A DNA stretch of 47,598 nucleotides from Bacteriovoracaceae bacterium. Lineage in GTDB: Bacteria; Bdellovibrionota; Bacteriovoracia; Bacteriovoracales; Bacteriovoracaceae. The translations under genes and the position numbers were made by a program. Where the stretch lies: NCBI GenBank assembly GCA_947377285.1, contig CANCFT010000029.1, positions 1-47,598 of the forward strand. The letters run 5' to 3'. How positions within the stretch are numbered: the stretch's first letter is position 1; each line of letters begins with the position of its first letter. A model generated the notes under the pieces. The model searched no databases, was not told the origin of the DNA, and saw nothing but the letters and a program-made list of their open reading frames with translations. Shown piece after piece: positions 7,762-16,737 of this stretch.

Positions 7762-9147
7762 ATGACCAATACATTTAGCTTTAGTTCACTTAATCTTTCT
7801 TCTGACTTACTTGAAAACTTAAATTCACTAGGTTTTCTAACGATGACCCCCATTCAAGAAGCTGCCTTGCCAATTATTTTAAAAGGTCAGGATATTATTG
7901 GTGAAGCAAAAACAGGAAGCGGTAAAACTGCTGCTTTTGGTTTGGGTATTTTAAGTAAACTTAAAATAGAGAACAATGTTTTACAATCCTTAGTTTTATG
8001 TCCAACACGCGAACTGGCCGAACAAGTTGCAGAAGAAATTCGTCGACTTGCTCGCAATACTAAAAATATTAAGGTGCTTGTGATCTGTGGTGGTGCTTCA
8101 GAATATCAGCAAATAAATTCACTAGAACATGGTGTTCATATAGTTGTTGGTACTCCAGGTCGAGTTTTAAAATTTTTAAAAAAAGGCGCGATCGATTTAA
8201 AAAATCTAGAAATTCTAGTTTTAGATGAAGCTGATCGCATGCTTGATATGGGTTTTAGTTTGGAAATGGAAAGTATTTCTCAGTTTGTACCAAAACTTAA
8301 ACAGACTCTACTTTTTTCGGCCACATTCCCCGATGAGATTGAAAGCCTGAGTCAGATTTTTCAAAAAAATCCTGAGCGAGTAAAAGTTGAATCTAAGCAT
8401 AATGCTAATATTATTCGACAAATATTTTTGGATGTTGGTGAGCAACGCCAAAAACTTAGTGTCCTTATAAAATTATTGGCCCTTTTTAAACCTCAATCGA
8501 GTGTCATTTTTTGCAAAACCAAACAAAATTGTGCAGATGTTGCAAAGACTTTGGTTAAGCAGGGGATTGCTGCATTAGCGATGCATGGTGATTTAGATCA
8601 AAATGAAAGAACAGTCGTTTTGACAAAATTTGCTAATAAAAGTTGCCTAGTTTTAGTGGCCACAGATGTTGCAGCACGAGGTTTAGATATAAAAGACCTC
8701 GAAGCAGTTATTAATTTTGATTTACCTATAGATGCTGAAGTCTACACTCATCGCATTGGTAGAACTGCCCGGGCCGGCAAGGATGGAGTGGCCTATTCAT
8801 TATTTGTTCAAGCTGAAAAAGAAAAACTTTTAGAAATAGAAAAAGATCAAGGCAGCCGCGGAGTTTATCTTGAGTTATCTGAACTTACAAATATTGGTCA
8901 ATTTGATTTAATTGCTCCTAATAAAACTATTTATATTAACTGTGGTAAAAAAGATAAGATTAGACCCGGAGATATACTAGGGGCTTTAGTCAACGAAGCT
9001 CAGTTAGATGCAAGTTCTATTGGTAATATTACAATTTTAACTAATCAAACCTATGTGGCGATTGCTTCTCAATTTATAGAGCAAGCTATTACTAAATTAA
9101 ATGCAGGAAAAATTAAAGGACGTAAATTTAAAATAGGGGTTGCTTAA
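7762..9147 (+). CDS. dbpA: DEAD-box RNA helicase DbpA
   Basis: ATP-dependent RNA helicase acting in 50S ribosome assembly. All core motifs are present: the Q motif (GFLTMTPIQ), motif I AKTGSGKT at 49-56, PTREL, TPGR, DEAD at 155-158, SAT, ARGLDIKD and HRIGRTARAG. The last ~75 residues (from about 385) form a DbpA-type RNA-binding domain that in the family recognises hairpin 92 of 23S rRNA. Length 461 matches E. coli DbpA. Its stop is followed without a gap, and in the same frame, by the TTG start of a small HTH gene. Confidence 0.93.
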   Translation: MTNTFSFSSLNLSSDLLENLNSLGFLTMTPIQEAALPIILKGQDIIGEAKTGSGKTAAFGLGILSKLKIENNVLQSLVLCPTRELAEQVAEEIRRLARNTKNIKVLVICGGASEYQQINSLEHGVHIVVGTPGRVLKFLKKGAIDLKNLEILVLDEADRMLDMGFSLEMESISQFVPKLKQTLLFSATFPDEIESLSQIFQKNPERVKVESKHNANIIRQIFLDVGEQRQKLSVLIKLLALFKPQSSVIFCKTKQNCADVAKTLVKQGIAALAMHGDLDQNERTVVLTKFANKSCLVLVATDVAARGLDIKDLEAVINFDLPIDAEVYTHRIGRTARAGKDGVAYSLFVQAEKEKLLEIEKDQGSRGVYLELSELTNIGQFDLIAPNKTIYINCGKKDKIRPGDILGALVNEAQLDASSIGNITILTNQTYVAIASQFIEQAITKLNAGKIKGRKFKIGVA

Positions 9148-9465
9148 TTGAAGAAAAACCCAATTCTTGGCAAGCATTCACATAATAATAGAGAAAGCCA
9201 AGAAGGTTTAGTTTTTAAATATATACGAGAAGCTCAAAAATTATCACTCCAAGAAGTAGCAGAAGTTTTAAAAATTAAAAGGATGGAGATAGATCATTTT
9301 GAAAATGGTCGAAAGTTTTATACGCCCGAAGACATAAATAAATTTCTTGAAATTTATCAGCTTAGTTTAGAAGATTTTCAAAAAATATTGAAAATACGAA
9401 ATATTACAAAACAAATGGTAAATTTGATATTGCTAGATAAAAGAGAATTACTCAATCGTAAATAA
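9148..9465 (+). CDS. Small XRE-like helix-turn-helix protein
   Basis: Protein of 105 residues with an XRE/Cro-type fold in the middle: FKYIREAQKLSLQEVAEVL, KIKRMEIDHFENGRK, then a third helix containing the LSLEDF turn. It is probably a DNA-binding regulator; the target is unknown. The start is TTG at 9148-9150, immediately after the dbpA stop (9145-9147) and in the same frame, with AGGGG at 9135-9139 inside the dbpA coding end at good spacing. The 3' end overlaps the convergent receiver/HD-GYP gene by 18 bases. Coupled translation with dbpA is likely; stop readthrough giving a fusion is formally possible. Confidence 0.72.
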   Translation: MKKNPILGKHSHNNRESQEGLVFKYIREAQKLSLQEVAEVLKIKRMEIDHFENGRKFYTPEDINKFLEIYQLSLEDFQKILKIRNITKQMVNLILLDKRELLNRK

Positions 9466-10818
9466 ACTTCTTAAGCTAGTAAAGATTTCTTTAAAGTTCC
9501 CTTTATTATATCCCTTTCTTTCAAGCATTTTAAACATTTCTTTAGGATTAAGTTTTTCTTCTTCTTCTAAAATTATTTTTGCCATAATGCCGGTTGTGAT
9601 AAACATGGCACTCAAAGGACCAATTTGAGTAGCATTCATTTTTCGAGGAAAACCTTCACCATTGGGCATTTCATGTTGTTCAAGCAGAATTTTATCAATA
9701 TCGGTTGGAGCATCCTTAATTTTGGAAATGATTTCCTTAGAACGATTTGGATGAGTCATGTAATTGTCTTTTTGCTTTGATGTCATCTTGTCGCTTTTTT
9801 CTAAAAATTCAGAATAATCTTTAATTTTCATTAATTCGATAGAGTCGAGTGTCATGTCTTGAAAAAATGAAGCCATTACTAATTTATGCAAAGTAGGCTC
9901 TGAGCACCAACTTATTTTTTTGGTAAGAATACCACAGAGTATCGCTTGCAGCGTATAGAGCTTTGAGGGGTATTCACCCATTAAATTTAACCGCTCCCAA
10001 TAGCGATATTCTTTTTCGTTTTTAAGGATTTCACCAACAGTGTTTTTTATTGAATCTTTTGCAAGTCCTGCCAACTCTTCTGAAATCCCATAAAGTTTTA
10101 ACATTGAAGTTAATTTAGAATGGACTTCAAAAATTCTTTCACCTAGTGGTTTATTCTTATTGGCCATTATTTTAAAAAGTGATGTGTTAATCAAATTTAG
10201 AATTTTGTGTTCATCCACTCCTCTAGTTACAAAGAGTTTGTGGACACCTTTTTCGTTATATTTATTGCGATCACTCTCACTAAAACTTTCACCAGTATTT
10301 AGACATTTTACAAATTTATTCTCAGATAAACTTAGATAAATATCACAAGGAAGTTCTTGCAAAAGAAAAAGTAAATTAACCATGACAGGGACATAATTTG
10401 AAATCGGTTGTAAGTTCGCGCTTGATTGACCATTTTCAGATGAAAGCATATTAAATAATTTTTCAACACCTGATTCGATTTCAGGCTTAATAATATGATA
10501 ATAAATTTTATCAGAACTGTATTGCTTTGGCATATCGGCAATAACGATTGAAGAACATAGTACAAACTTTGTAGGTAAATGATTGTCGATGATGTATTTG
10601 TATACATCACTGCCTAATCCATTTGGCATATTATGGTCACATATACAGAGATCATAGGATTTTAATTTAAGCATTTCAATTGCATCAAATCCAGTTGGAG
10701 CAGTTTTGATATTAACTTGTTGAGTAAATTTATCTTCAATGAAAAACGTTATAATATCTAGAATATCACTTTCATCGTCAATTATTAATATTTCCAATTT
10801 ATTATCCAATGTTTTCAT
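9448..10818 (-). CDS. Response regulator: receiver domain plus degenerate HD-GYP-like domain
   Basis: Protein of 456 residues. Residues 8-125 are a canonical receiver: acidic pair D14-D15, phospho-acceptor D61 (CICDHNMPNG), Ser89/90 and K111. After a linker (YVPVMVNLLFLL) comes an HD-GYP-like domain whose catalytic residues are eroded: the HD pair is Q320-D321, the HHE motif is Q381-H382-E383, and the GYP signature is GEGFP at 387-391 after Asn instead of Asp. I therefore expect a phosphorylation-controlled partner-binding or c-di-GMP-binding module rather than an active phosphodiesterase. It is the last gene of the motor/FHA operon, 24 bases after the FHA gene. A paralogue of the same architecture lies at 42162-43550. 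Confidence 0.82.
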   Translation of the reverse strand: MKTLDNKLEILIIDDESDILDIITFFIEDKFTQQVNIKTAPTGFDAIEMLKLKSYDLCICDHNMPNGLGSDVYKYIIDNHLPTKFVLCSSIVIADMPKQYSSDKIYYHIIKPEIESGVEKLFNMLSSENGQSSANLQPISNYVPVMVNLLFLLQELPCDIYLSLSENKFVKCLNTGESFSESDRNKYNEKGVHKLFVTRGVDEHKILNLINTSLFKIMANKNKPLGERIFEVHSKLTSMLKLYGISEELAGLAKDSIKNTVGEILKNEKEYRYWERLNLMGEYPSKLYTLQAILCGILTKKISWCSEPTLHKLVMASFFQDMTLDSIELMKIKDYSEFLEKSDKMTSKQKDNYMTHPNRSKEIISKIKDAPTDIDKILLEQHEMPNGEGFPRKMNATQIGPLSAMFITTGIMAKIILEEEEKLNPKEMFKMLERKGYNKGNFKEIFTSLRSLFTIE

Positions 10819-10842
10819 TAATTAAATATACTCTATTTTCAA

Positions 10843-13638
10843 TTACTTTGCAGCTGCTTTTTCTTCAGTCTTTACATCAGGTTTCCCGAGAAAATCTTGA
10901 TAATATCTTGCTTGAAACTTAATTGCAGCTTCAAGGCGAACTCCATTTCCTAGTAATTTTTCAACTTTTTTCATGGTTTCAACTTCAAAGGCTTCCATTT
11001 TAGCAATGTCGCGTTTCTCAAATTCAGGATTTATTTTTTCTCGTCGTTCTTTAAGTGCATCTATTAATGAAAAGATAATGGCATAGCTTTCAATAGATTT
11101 TTCTTCTTCAATTTGCCACTGCTTATAAAGGTAGACACTGCCTTGCTTGATTAGACCTGATCTAAAATTTTCTTTTGAGTAGGTTTCACAAAAATTATCT
11201 GTGTAAATAACAGATTTTGTAAAATTTGCTCCCAGTGTTGAAACTTTTTCTGGCGTAAATTTAATAACAGGTATAAGTGCGCGTGCTTTTTCTTGGGCAT
11301 CAGCTTCTAGTTGCCTTTGGATAGGATCATTTTGCATTTGTATTTTTTTGATTGAATAAGGGAGAAGTCCAAAAAGGATAGCAGAGATACCAAGTCCCGC
11401 GAGGAAAGGCTTTAAGTGCTTTTTCGAAGTTGTTAGCCCTGACATTTTATTATTTTGATTGGGGTTAAGTTCATTTTGCAAAAGTTTTAATACACCAGTT
11501 TGGAGAGATGAGCGGAGTGCTTTTTCAAATTCAGGTGCGATTTCACGGTATTTATCTATACCAATAGTATTAGCAAATATTTTAGAGCTTGTGTTTGAGA
11601 TTTCTTTTGTTATTGAATTTTCTAAGTCTATAACTAATCGAAGAGAGTCTTCTTTTAATTTATTAATTCTGGTCATTTCAACATGAAGCAGCTCTTGAAT
11701 TCTTTTTTCTTCTGAAGCTTTTAGTGCTCGCATTTCGTCTTTGTATGCATTTTTAGCTTCTAAGTGTTGCTTTTCTGACAGAGCAAGAATTTGGGCATTT
11801 TCGGCATTAAATTTATTATTATTTATAGAAGCAATTTCAATTTTTTTATTTAAATCTAATAATTGATTATTTAAAGTTTGAAACTGTGGAAGTATATTTT
11901 CTTTTTCAATAGTCAATTTTTCAATCTGAATTTTTAGATTTTGAATGAATTCGTTTTTTTCTTTAATTAGCGATTCTTCATTTTTGTTCTTTAAAGAAAG
12001 GTCATCTAGAATTTTTTCTAGCAGTCCTTTTTGTTGAAGTAGCTTATTATTGACAACTTCTACTTCTGATATGCCTGTCTTAAGTCTAATGATTTCATTA
12101 TTACCAGCTGCAATAGATTGTTTGTTTTTTTCTGATTGTTGATCATACTTTATTTTCAATTCAACTAACTGTGACTCAAGTAATTTAATTTCAGCAATTA
12201 ATTTTTCTTTATTTTTAACTTCTTGAGCAACTAAGATGAATTGCTCATTTTTTTTGGCTTCGAAGTGTTCAAACGTTTTAGAAAGTTCTTTTTTACTTTC
12301 TTCTACTTTTTTCTCATATTCTTCAATTTCTTTTTGAAATTCAATCTTTTTGTTCTCAGCTTGGAGTCGGATGATTTGAACTTGTTCATCTGCTTTGGAT
12401 CGGTGACTTTTTTCTAGATTACTTATCTCATTTTTTTTAAAAGTTACATAACTTTCGAGTTCTTCTTTTTTTTGTTGAATAGCTGCTTCTGCTTCATTAA
12501 ATTCATTTTGAGCAATTTGCTTTCTTTCACTAATTTCAAGATCGATATCTTTTAAGTATTTCTTTCGTTTATTTTCTAAGTCTTCTTCTGTTCTTTTCAA
12601 TTCTTCTTTTTTTGCACTAATGGCCAGTTTTTGTTCATCTAAAAGTTTAGATAATTCAGCTTTTACTTTTCTGTGTGATTCTTTGGCTTTGTTAGATTCG
12701 TTTAATTCGAAGTCATGAATTTCTTTGATTCGTAGTAGATGAAAAGACTCAATTTCGTCTTGTTTTTTATCTAATTCATTTTTTATATTTTTTTGATCTG
12801 TCTCAAATTCTTCTTGAAGTTTATTTGATTTGATTTTGTATTCATTTTCAATTTTCAAGAGATCTTGTTTTTGATTTTCTATTTTTTTTCTGTTCTCATC
12901 AAGTTGTTGTGATAATGAATTTTTTTCTTTTAAATGCTCTTCTTTTATCTTCTTAGATTCAATTTCTCTTTCTTCAATCGTTTTGTTTTTATGATTCTCT
13001 AGTTCATTGAATATTTCGTTTTTTGCTTTTTCTGTAAATTCAAGAATTGCTTTTTTCTTAGCTTCTTCTTTTAAATGTGAAGCTTCTTTTTTAGCATCTT
13101 CCTTTATTTTAAATGCTTCTTTTTTGGATTCTTCTAAAAAATTCTGGCAATCTTCTATGACTTTTAATCTATTTTCTTCTGATTGCTCATGTGCAAACAA
13201 AATAATTTGTTCAGCTTTAGAATTTGCATCTTCAAGAATTTTACTCATTAGAGTAGTTAGGTCATTATTTTTATTCTGTTTTGTTTCACTCGATTTATCT
13301 TTTAAGCTAGCTTCATATAGTTCTGCTGTATGAATAATAATTTTAGTATCAGAGTTGTCAGTTGTAATGACATCTCCGGCCTGAATTGGGACCATTGTAT
13401 GGCCTTCGATTTGTTCTTCATTGAGGAAAGTTCCGTTGGGGGAGCCTAGGTCAGATATCCATAGCTCTTTCTCATTTACATTAATTTTAAAATGAGTTCG
13501 ACTAAAACTCGGGTCTTGGATATGAACAGTGGATTTTACACTTCTTCCAAAAAAAAACTCATCGCCATCAAGATCAAATGTCTCTTCTTTGTCGATGAGT
13601 TGTATCGTTAATTGTAAATGTACTCTGACATTGCTCAT
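10843..13638 (-). CDS. FHA domain - long coiled coil - membrane anchor - C-terminal domain protein
   Basis: Protein of 931 residues. An FHA domain (about 8-105) has the phosphothreonine-binding residues: GRS at 31-33, SRTH at 46-49 and SPNG at 66-69. Residues ~125-700 are nearly continuous heptad-like coiled coil rich in E, K and Q, starting with the repeated KKEA/KEEAKKKA pattern. One membrane helix lies at about 742-763 (LKPFLAGLGI onward), followed by about 168 residues outside the inner membrane if the FHA head is cytoplasmic. That tail has one Cys and no recognised fold. The gene starts 7 bases after the MotA-like gene, so it is in the same operon. A divergent paralogue lies at 16738-19461. 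Function unknown; structural rod or scaffold reading phosphothreonine is inference. Confidence 0.85.
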   Translation of the reverse strand: MSNVRVHLQLTIQLIDKEETFDLDGDEFFFGRSVKSTVHIQDPSFSRTHFKINVNEKELWISDLGSPNGTFLNEEQIEGHTMVPIQAGDVITTDNSDTKIIIHTAELYEASLKDKSSETKQNKNNDLTTLMSKILEDANSKAEQIILFAHEQSEENRLKVIEDCQNFLEESKKEAFKIKEDAKKEASHLKEEAKKKAILEFTEKAKNEIFNELENHKNKTIEEREIESKKIKEEHLKEKNSLSQQLDENRKKIENQKQDLLKIENEYKIKSNKLQEEFETDQKNIKNELDKKQDEIESFHLLRIKEIHDFELNESNKAKESHRKVKAELSKLLDEQKLAISAKKEELKRTEEDLENKRKKYLKDIDLEISERKQIAQNEFNEAEAAIQQKKEELESYVTFKKNEISNLEKSHRSKADEQVQIIRLQAENKKIEFQKEIEEYEKKVEESKKELSKTFEHFEAKKNEQFILVAQEVKNKEKLIAEIKLLESQLVELKIKYDQQSEKNKQSIAAGNNEIIRLKTGISEVEVVNNKLLQQKGLLEKILDDLSLKNKNEESLIKEKNEFIQNLKIQIEKLTIEKENILPQFQTLNNQLLDLNKKIEIASINNNKFNAENAQILALSEKQHLEAKNAYKDEMRALKASEEKRIQELLHVEMTRINKLKEDSLRLVIDLENSITKEISNTSSKIFANTIGIDKYREIAPEFEKALRSSLQTGVLKLLQNELNPNQNNKMSGLTTSKKHLKPFLAGLGISAILFGLLPYSIKKIQMQNDPIQRQLEADAQEKARALIPVIKFTPEKVSTLGANFTKSVIYTDNFCETYSKENFRSGLIKQGSVYLYKQWQIEEEKSIESYAIIFSLIDALKERREKINPEFEKRDIAKMEAFEVETMKKVEKLLGNGVRLEAAIKFQARYYQDFLGKPDVKTEEKAAAK

Positions 13639-13645
13639 TTATTTA

Positions 13646-14548
13646 TCATTTAACTTCTAATTTTGAAGTTTCAAGCTTTATCGCTTCTTCTGCCAAAGCT
13701 TCAGTTGGGTCACGGTGTTCATTGAAAGGAACATTGGCCGGTGGGAAGTTATTGTTGTCGCTTCTATACCATAATAAGTCTAATGAACTTTCAAATCGGT
13801 CTATCATTGAACTAAACATTCTATCTGGTGAGACAATGGTATTAAAAACATGAAGTAGAAGTGAGAATGAAATACCTACAATTGAAGATCCCATTGCAAA
13901 GGCAATTTCTCTTAAAAAGTTATCCATAACTTTTCTTGTTGCATCTAAGTTTTCTACACTCATGCTTCCCAGTGCAGTTAAACCCCCTCGAATACCTAAG
14001 AATGTTCCTAAAATCCCGGCAACAACAAAGAGTCCTGGAAGTATTGAGACTAGATCGTTCATGACACCGATTGGAAATATTCCAAAGATTCGGTTGAAGC
14101 AAGGGTTATGATTAAAAGTGGTTTTAGTTATATTAAGCATTTTTGGAGTTTCATCAGTCCATTTTAAAAATTTAAGTTGCTTAATAATGTCTTTTACAAG
14201 CCAAGCACATCCTTGTTTAACTAAGAAAAATCTATCAGCAAGTCTCATGACTGGGTCAGATTGTCTTCTTTGCATTCTGTCTCGTAATTCAAAAATTTCA
14301 TAGTAAGTTTTCTCCAAGAATTTTTTGGATAATACATAAAATGAAACATCCTTTACATCACCTGGATTTTGCGAATCGACAAAAATGTTAACTCTTTTTT
14401 CAAATTCGCGTGAAAACCATTCATGACGTTTTACAGTGTAATAAATGAGGGCACGGACAATGACGGCAATTATAAATACACCACCCATCAAATAGGGTAG
14501 CATATAGATAAACGTTGTAATCCATTGACTGGTATGTGTTTCTGGCAT
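13646..14548 (-). CDS. MotA/TolQ/ExbB/ZorA-type proton-channel protein
   Basis: Inner-membrane protein of 300 residues. It has a membrane helix at about 9-37, a cytoplasmic region of ~125 residues, then two helices at about 164-194 and 215-240. The second helix has the family signature LPGLFVVAGILGTFLGI, closer in wording to ZorA/ExbB than to flagellar MotA. The third has AFAMGSSIVGISFSLLLHVF. These helices line the ion path in MotAB, TolQR, ExbBD and ZorAB. The C-terminal tail is only ~60 residues, unlike the several-hundred-residue cytoplasmic tail of ZorA. AAGGAG lies well placed before the ATG. The gene sits between the MotB-like gene (42 bases) and the FHA gene (7 bases). Confidence 0.87.
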   Translation of the reverse strand: MPETHTSQWITTFIYMLPYLMGGVFIIAVIVRALIYYTVKRHEWFSREFEKRVNIFVDSQNPGDVKDVSFYVLSKKFLEKTYYEIFELRDRMQRRQSDPVMRLADRFFLVKQGCAWLVKDIIKQLKFLKWTDETPKMLNITKTTFNHNPCFNRIFGIFPIGVMNDLVSILPGLFVVAGILGTFLGIRGGLTALGSMSVENLDATRKVMDNFLREIAFAMGSSIVGISFSLLLHVFNTIVSPDRMFSSMIDRFESSLDLLWYRSDNNNFPPANVPFNEHRDPTEALAEEAIKLETSKLEVK

Positions 14549-14590
14549 TTTGAACTCCTTTAGTAATTATTTTCTTTCTTTATATATTTA

Positions 14591-16486
14591 TTATTTTTTT
14601 GAATTATCCATATTAAATCTAATAACAACTCTCTGTGCTTTTTTACAATCGTTCACTTTACAAAACTCTTCAGGGGCTACATTTTTATTAACTTTTGCCG
14701 CTTCAAGGAAACTTCGTCCTGAAACTTTCATAAGGGCCATTAGTTCTTTTTGATCGGCAGAGTGGCCTTGTTGATTATCGACAATATAATTAAATATAGA
14801 TTTGGCCCTAGAGTAACTTAGATCCATGTTGTATTTAAGAGCATCTTGGTCTTCTTTTTTTGAGCTTTTTGGGTCAACAAATCTTCCTTTATAAGTAGGG
14901 GAAGCAAATCCGATGATTTCTACAGCTGAAACTTTGTCAGCAATTTTGGCATTTCCAAGTAATGATTTGGCGTAAACAGGAATTGCTTTTTCAATAACTG
15001 ATTTCATTTCAGCTTTTAGTTGAGAAGAACCACTGTCAAAATACGATTGTCCAAAATCTAGTAACACTTCACCGGTTTCTCCATTAACTTCAGCTTTTAT
15101 GCCTGCACTTGCAAACCGTGCCCTAATATCTTTAGCAACAGATTGTCTTGCTTCAATTTCAGCTTTAGCTTTTTCTAATTGACCTTGAAGACCTGACATT
15201 TGTTGATTTAGATTCCTTTCTTTTTGTTCGGCCTCAGCTCTAAATGCTGCTTCTCTTCTTCCTCTTTCGGCAGCTCCAAGTTTTAACTTATTAAGTTCTC
15301 CTTCAAAGGCAGCTCGTTCTCGACCTTGTTGATCACCAAAAGATGCTTTTAAACCAGCAATTTTAGCTTCAGCATTAGCTGCAGTTTGGGAGAGTTGATT
15401 TTGAAGTGATTCTGCTTCACCAGATTTTTTGTTTAGTAAACTTTTAGTTTGATTAAGTTCACCTGATTGTTTCTCTAAGATACCTTTTGCGGCCATTAGT
15501 TCACCTGATTTTTTATCAAGAATTCCTTTGGCTGCGACTAATTCTCCAGTTTTTTGATTTAAAATTCCGCGAGTCGCTACGAGTTCTCCAGTTTTTTTAT
15601 CTAAGATTCCTTTAGTTGCTACAAGTTCTCCAGTTTTCTTATCTAGAATTCCTTTAGTCGTTGCAAGTTCATTAGTTTTTTTATCGAGAGTGTTTTTAGT
15701 CTCATCAAGATTCGTTGCAACTGCTTGAAGTTTACTAGTTACTCCGGCCAATTCTTGCTGATATTGTTGTTTTTCTTGAAGTAAGCTCTTCACTTTTGTT
15801 TGATTTTCTAAATTAGCTTGTGCAATTCTTTTTTCTAAAATAATTTTTGTTATTTTGTTAGCCTTAAAAGAGTTTTTTAATTGTTTTAATCGTTCGTTTA
15901 ATTTGATTTTAGCTTCTTGAATTTGGTTTTCACCTTGTGCAATTAGCTTTTTATTTTTTTGAACTTCACTTTCTAAGACATTAACTTGTTGCTCTTTTTC
16001 AGTGATGACCTGGCTTTTTTCTTCAATAACATCTTCTCGAGTATTAATTTTAACTTTAGCCAACTTGTTTGCATTTAGCATATTGCGAACCATTTGTTGG
16101 TATTTATTAAGTGATTGCTCCTTGGATTCATTTGCGAGCAATGCTTTTTTTAGTCGGTCATTTTCTGAAATAGTTTCTTCTTTTAAAAGTGAAAGTTTAT
16201 CTACGAGTTCGTTATATTCATTTTTTTCAGACTGACTGGCCTGATCTTTCATGTATTGATTTTTAATGTCTTCGTAAGCTTTAAGCTGATTTTTTAAATC
16301 ATTAACTTCAACTGCCAATTGTTCATTTTGAACTTGTTGCTTAATTACATCTGCACCTTGGCGCATGCTTGAAACAACATACAAAAGCAAAAATATACAA
16401 CTAAGACCCAAAAATAAGTCAGAGTACGATGTCCAGAAACTATCTCCGGAATGTTGGCCATCGTTTTTATGATAATTTAATGACAT
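14591..16486 (-). CDS. MotB/ZorB-type protein with long periplasmic coiled coil and OmpA-like domain
   Basis: Protein of 631 residues. A single N-terminal membrane helix (about 17-40) starts FWTSYSDLFLGLSC; D23 is positioned as the proton-carrying Asp of MotB/ZorB (YSDL compares with FSDLM). About 400 residues of coiled coil follow (45-450), including seven 14-residue repeats at 267-364. The C-terminal ~175 residues are OmpA-like: LLDFGQSYFDSGSSQL, VEIIGFASP and LSYSRAKSIFNYI fit a peptidoglycan-binding fold, with Cys609 and Cys614 able to form a disulfide. GAGGT lies before the ATG. It is the first gene of the operon and the natural stator partner of the adjacent MotA-like protein. A 400-residue extended rod would exceed a normal periplasm, so it may fold back. 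Confidence 0.87.
   Translation of the reverse strand: MSLNYHKNDGQHSGDSFWTSYSDLFLGLSCIFLLLYVVSSMRQGADVIKQQVQNEQLAVEVNDLKNQLKAYEDIKNQYMKDQASQSEKNEYNELVDKLSLLKEETISENDRLKKALLANESKEQSLNKYQQMVRNMLNANKLAKVKINTREDVIEEKSQVITEKEQQVNVLESEVQKNKKLIAQGENQIQEAKIKLNERLKQLKNSFKANKITKIILEKRIAQANLENQTKVKSLLQEKQQYQQELAGVTSKLQAVATNLDETKNTLDKKTNELATTKGILDKKTGELVATKGILDKKTGELVATRGILNQKTGELVAAKGILDKKSGELMAAKGILEKQSGELNQTKSLLNKKSGEAESLQNQLSQTAANAEAKIAGLKASFGDQQGRERAAFEGELNKLKLGAAERGRREAAFRAEAEQKERNLNQQMSGLQGQLEKAKAEIEARQSVAKDIRARFASAGIKAEVNGETGEVLLDFGQSYFDSGSSQLKAEMKSVIEKAIPVYAKSLLGNAKIADKVSAVEIIGFASPTYKGRFVDPKSSKKEDQDALKYNMDLSYSRAKSIFNYIVDNQQGHSADQKELMALMKVSGRSFLEAAKVNKNVAPEEFCKVNDCKKAQRVVIRFNMDNSKK
15395..15688 (-). 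repeat. Seven tandem 42-bp units encoding 14-residue repeats in the MotB-like gene
   Basis: The translated units run from residue 267 to 364, with consensus LDKKTGELVATKGI. The middle five are nearly identical in protein and DNA; the outer two are degraded. Fourteen residues equal two heptads, so copy-number change would lengthen or shorten the coil without losing register. Confidence 0.85.
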
Positions 16487-16737
16487 AAGTACCTCATCTA
16501 TTGTTCAAAAATAAAAAATTATATTTCTTAAAAATCTAGTTTAATTACATTATTAGTAGTTCTAATTCTGACATAATTTTCATTTTTTACTACTTACTCA
16601 AAATTGGGAATATTTGATCTAGTGTCTGAACTTATTGGTCGGTTAATCTGATTCTTCAGAGACAATTTATGAATAAGTGAAGACTATTTAGAGACAATTT
16701 TCCTAATGATTTAGTCTCGATATCCGATAGTCCTCAG
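16487..16737. promoter_or_regulatory. Divergent intergenic region between the motor operon and the second FHA gene
   Basis: This AT-rich 251-base region must hold promoters for both directions. It contains two exact copies of AGAGACAATTT at 16658-16668 and 16690-16700, spaced 32 bases start to start (about three helical turns) and upstream of the GTG at 16738. They look like operator half-sites. I could not fix a confident -35/-10 pair. Confidence 0.45.

Noticed and set aside
11459..11686. Plus-strand frames inside the FHA/coiled-coil genes (also 13007-13333 and 16002-16235) and minus-strand frames at 17306-18445
   Set aside because: These are shadows of the Glu/Lys-rich coiled-coil codons, rich in Ser, Phe and Leu, with no initiation signals.
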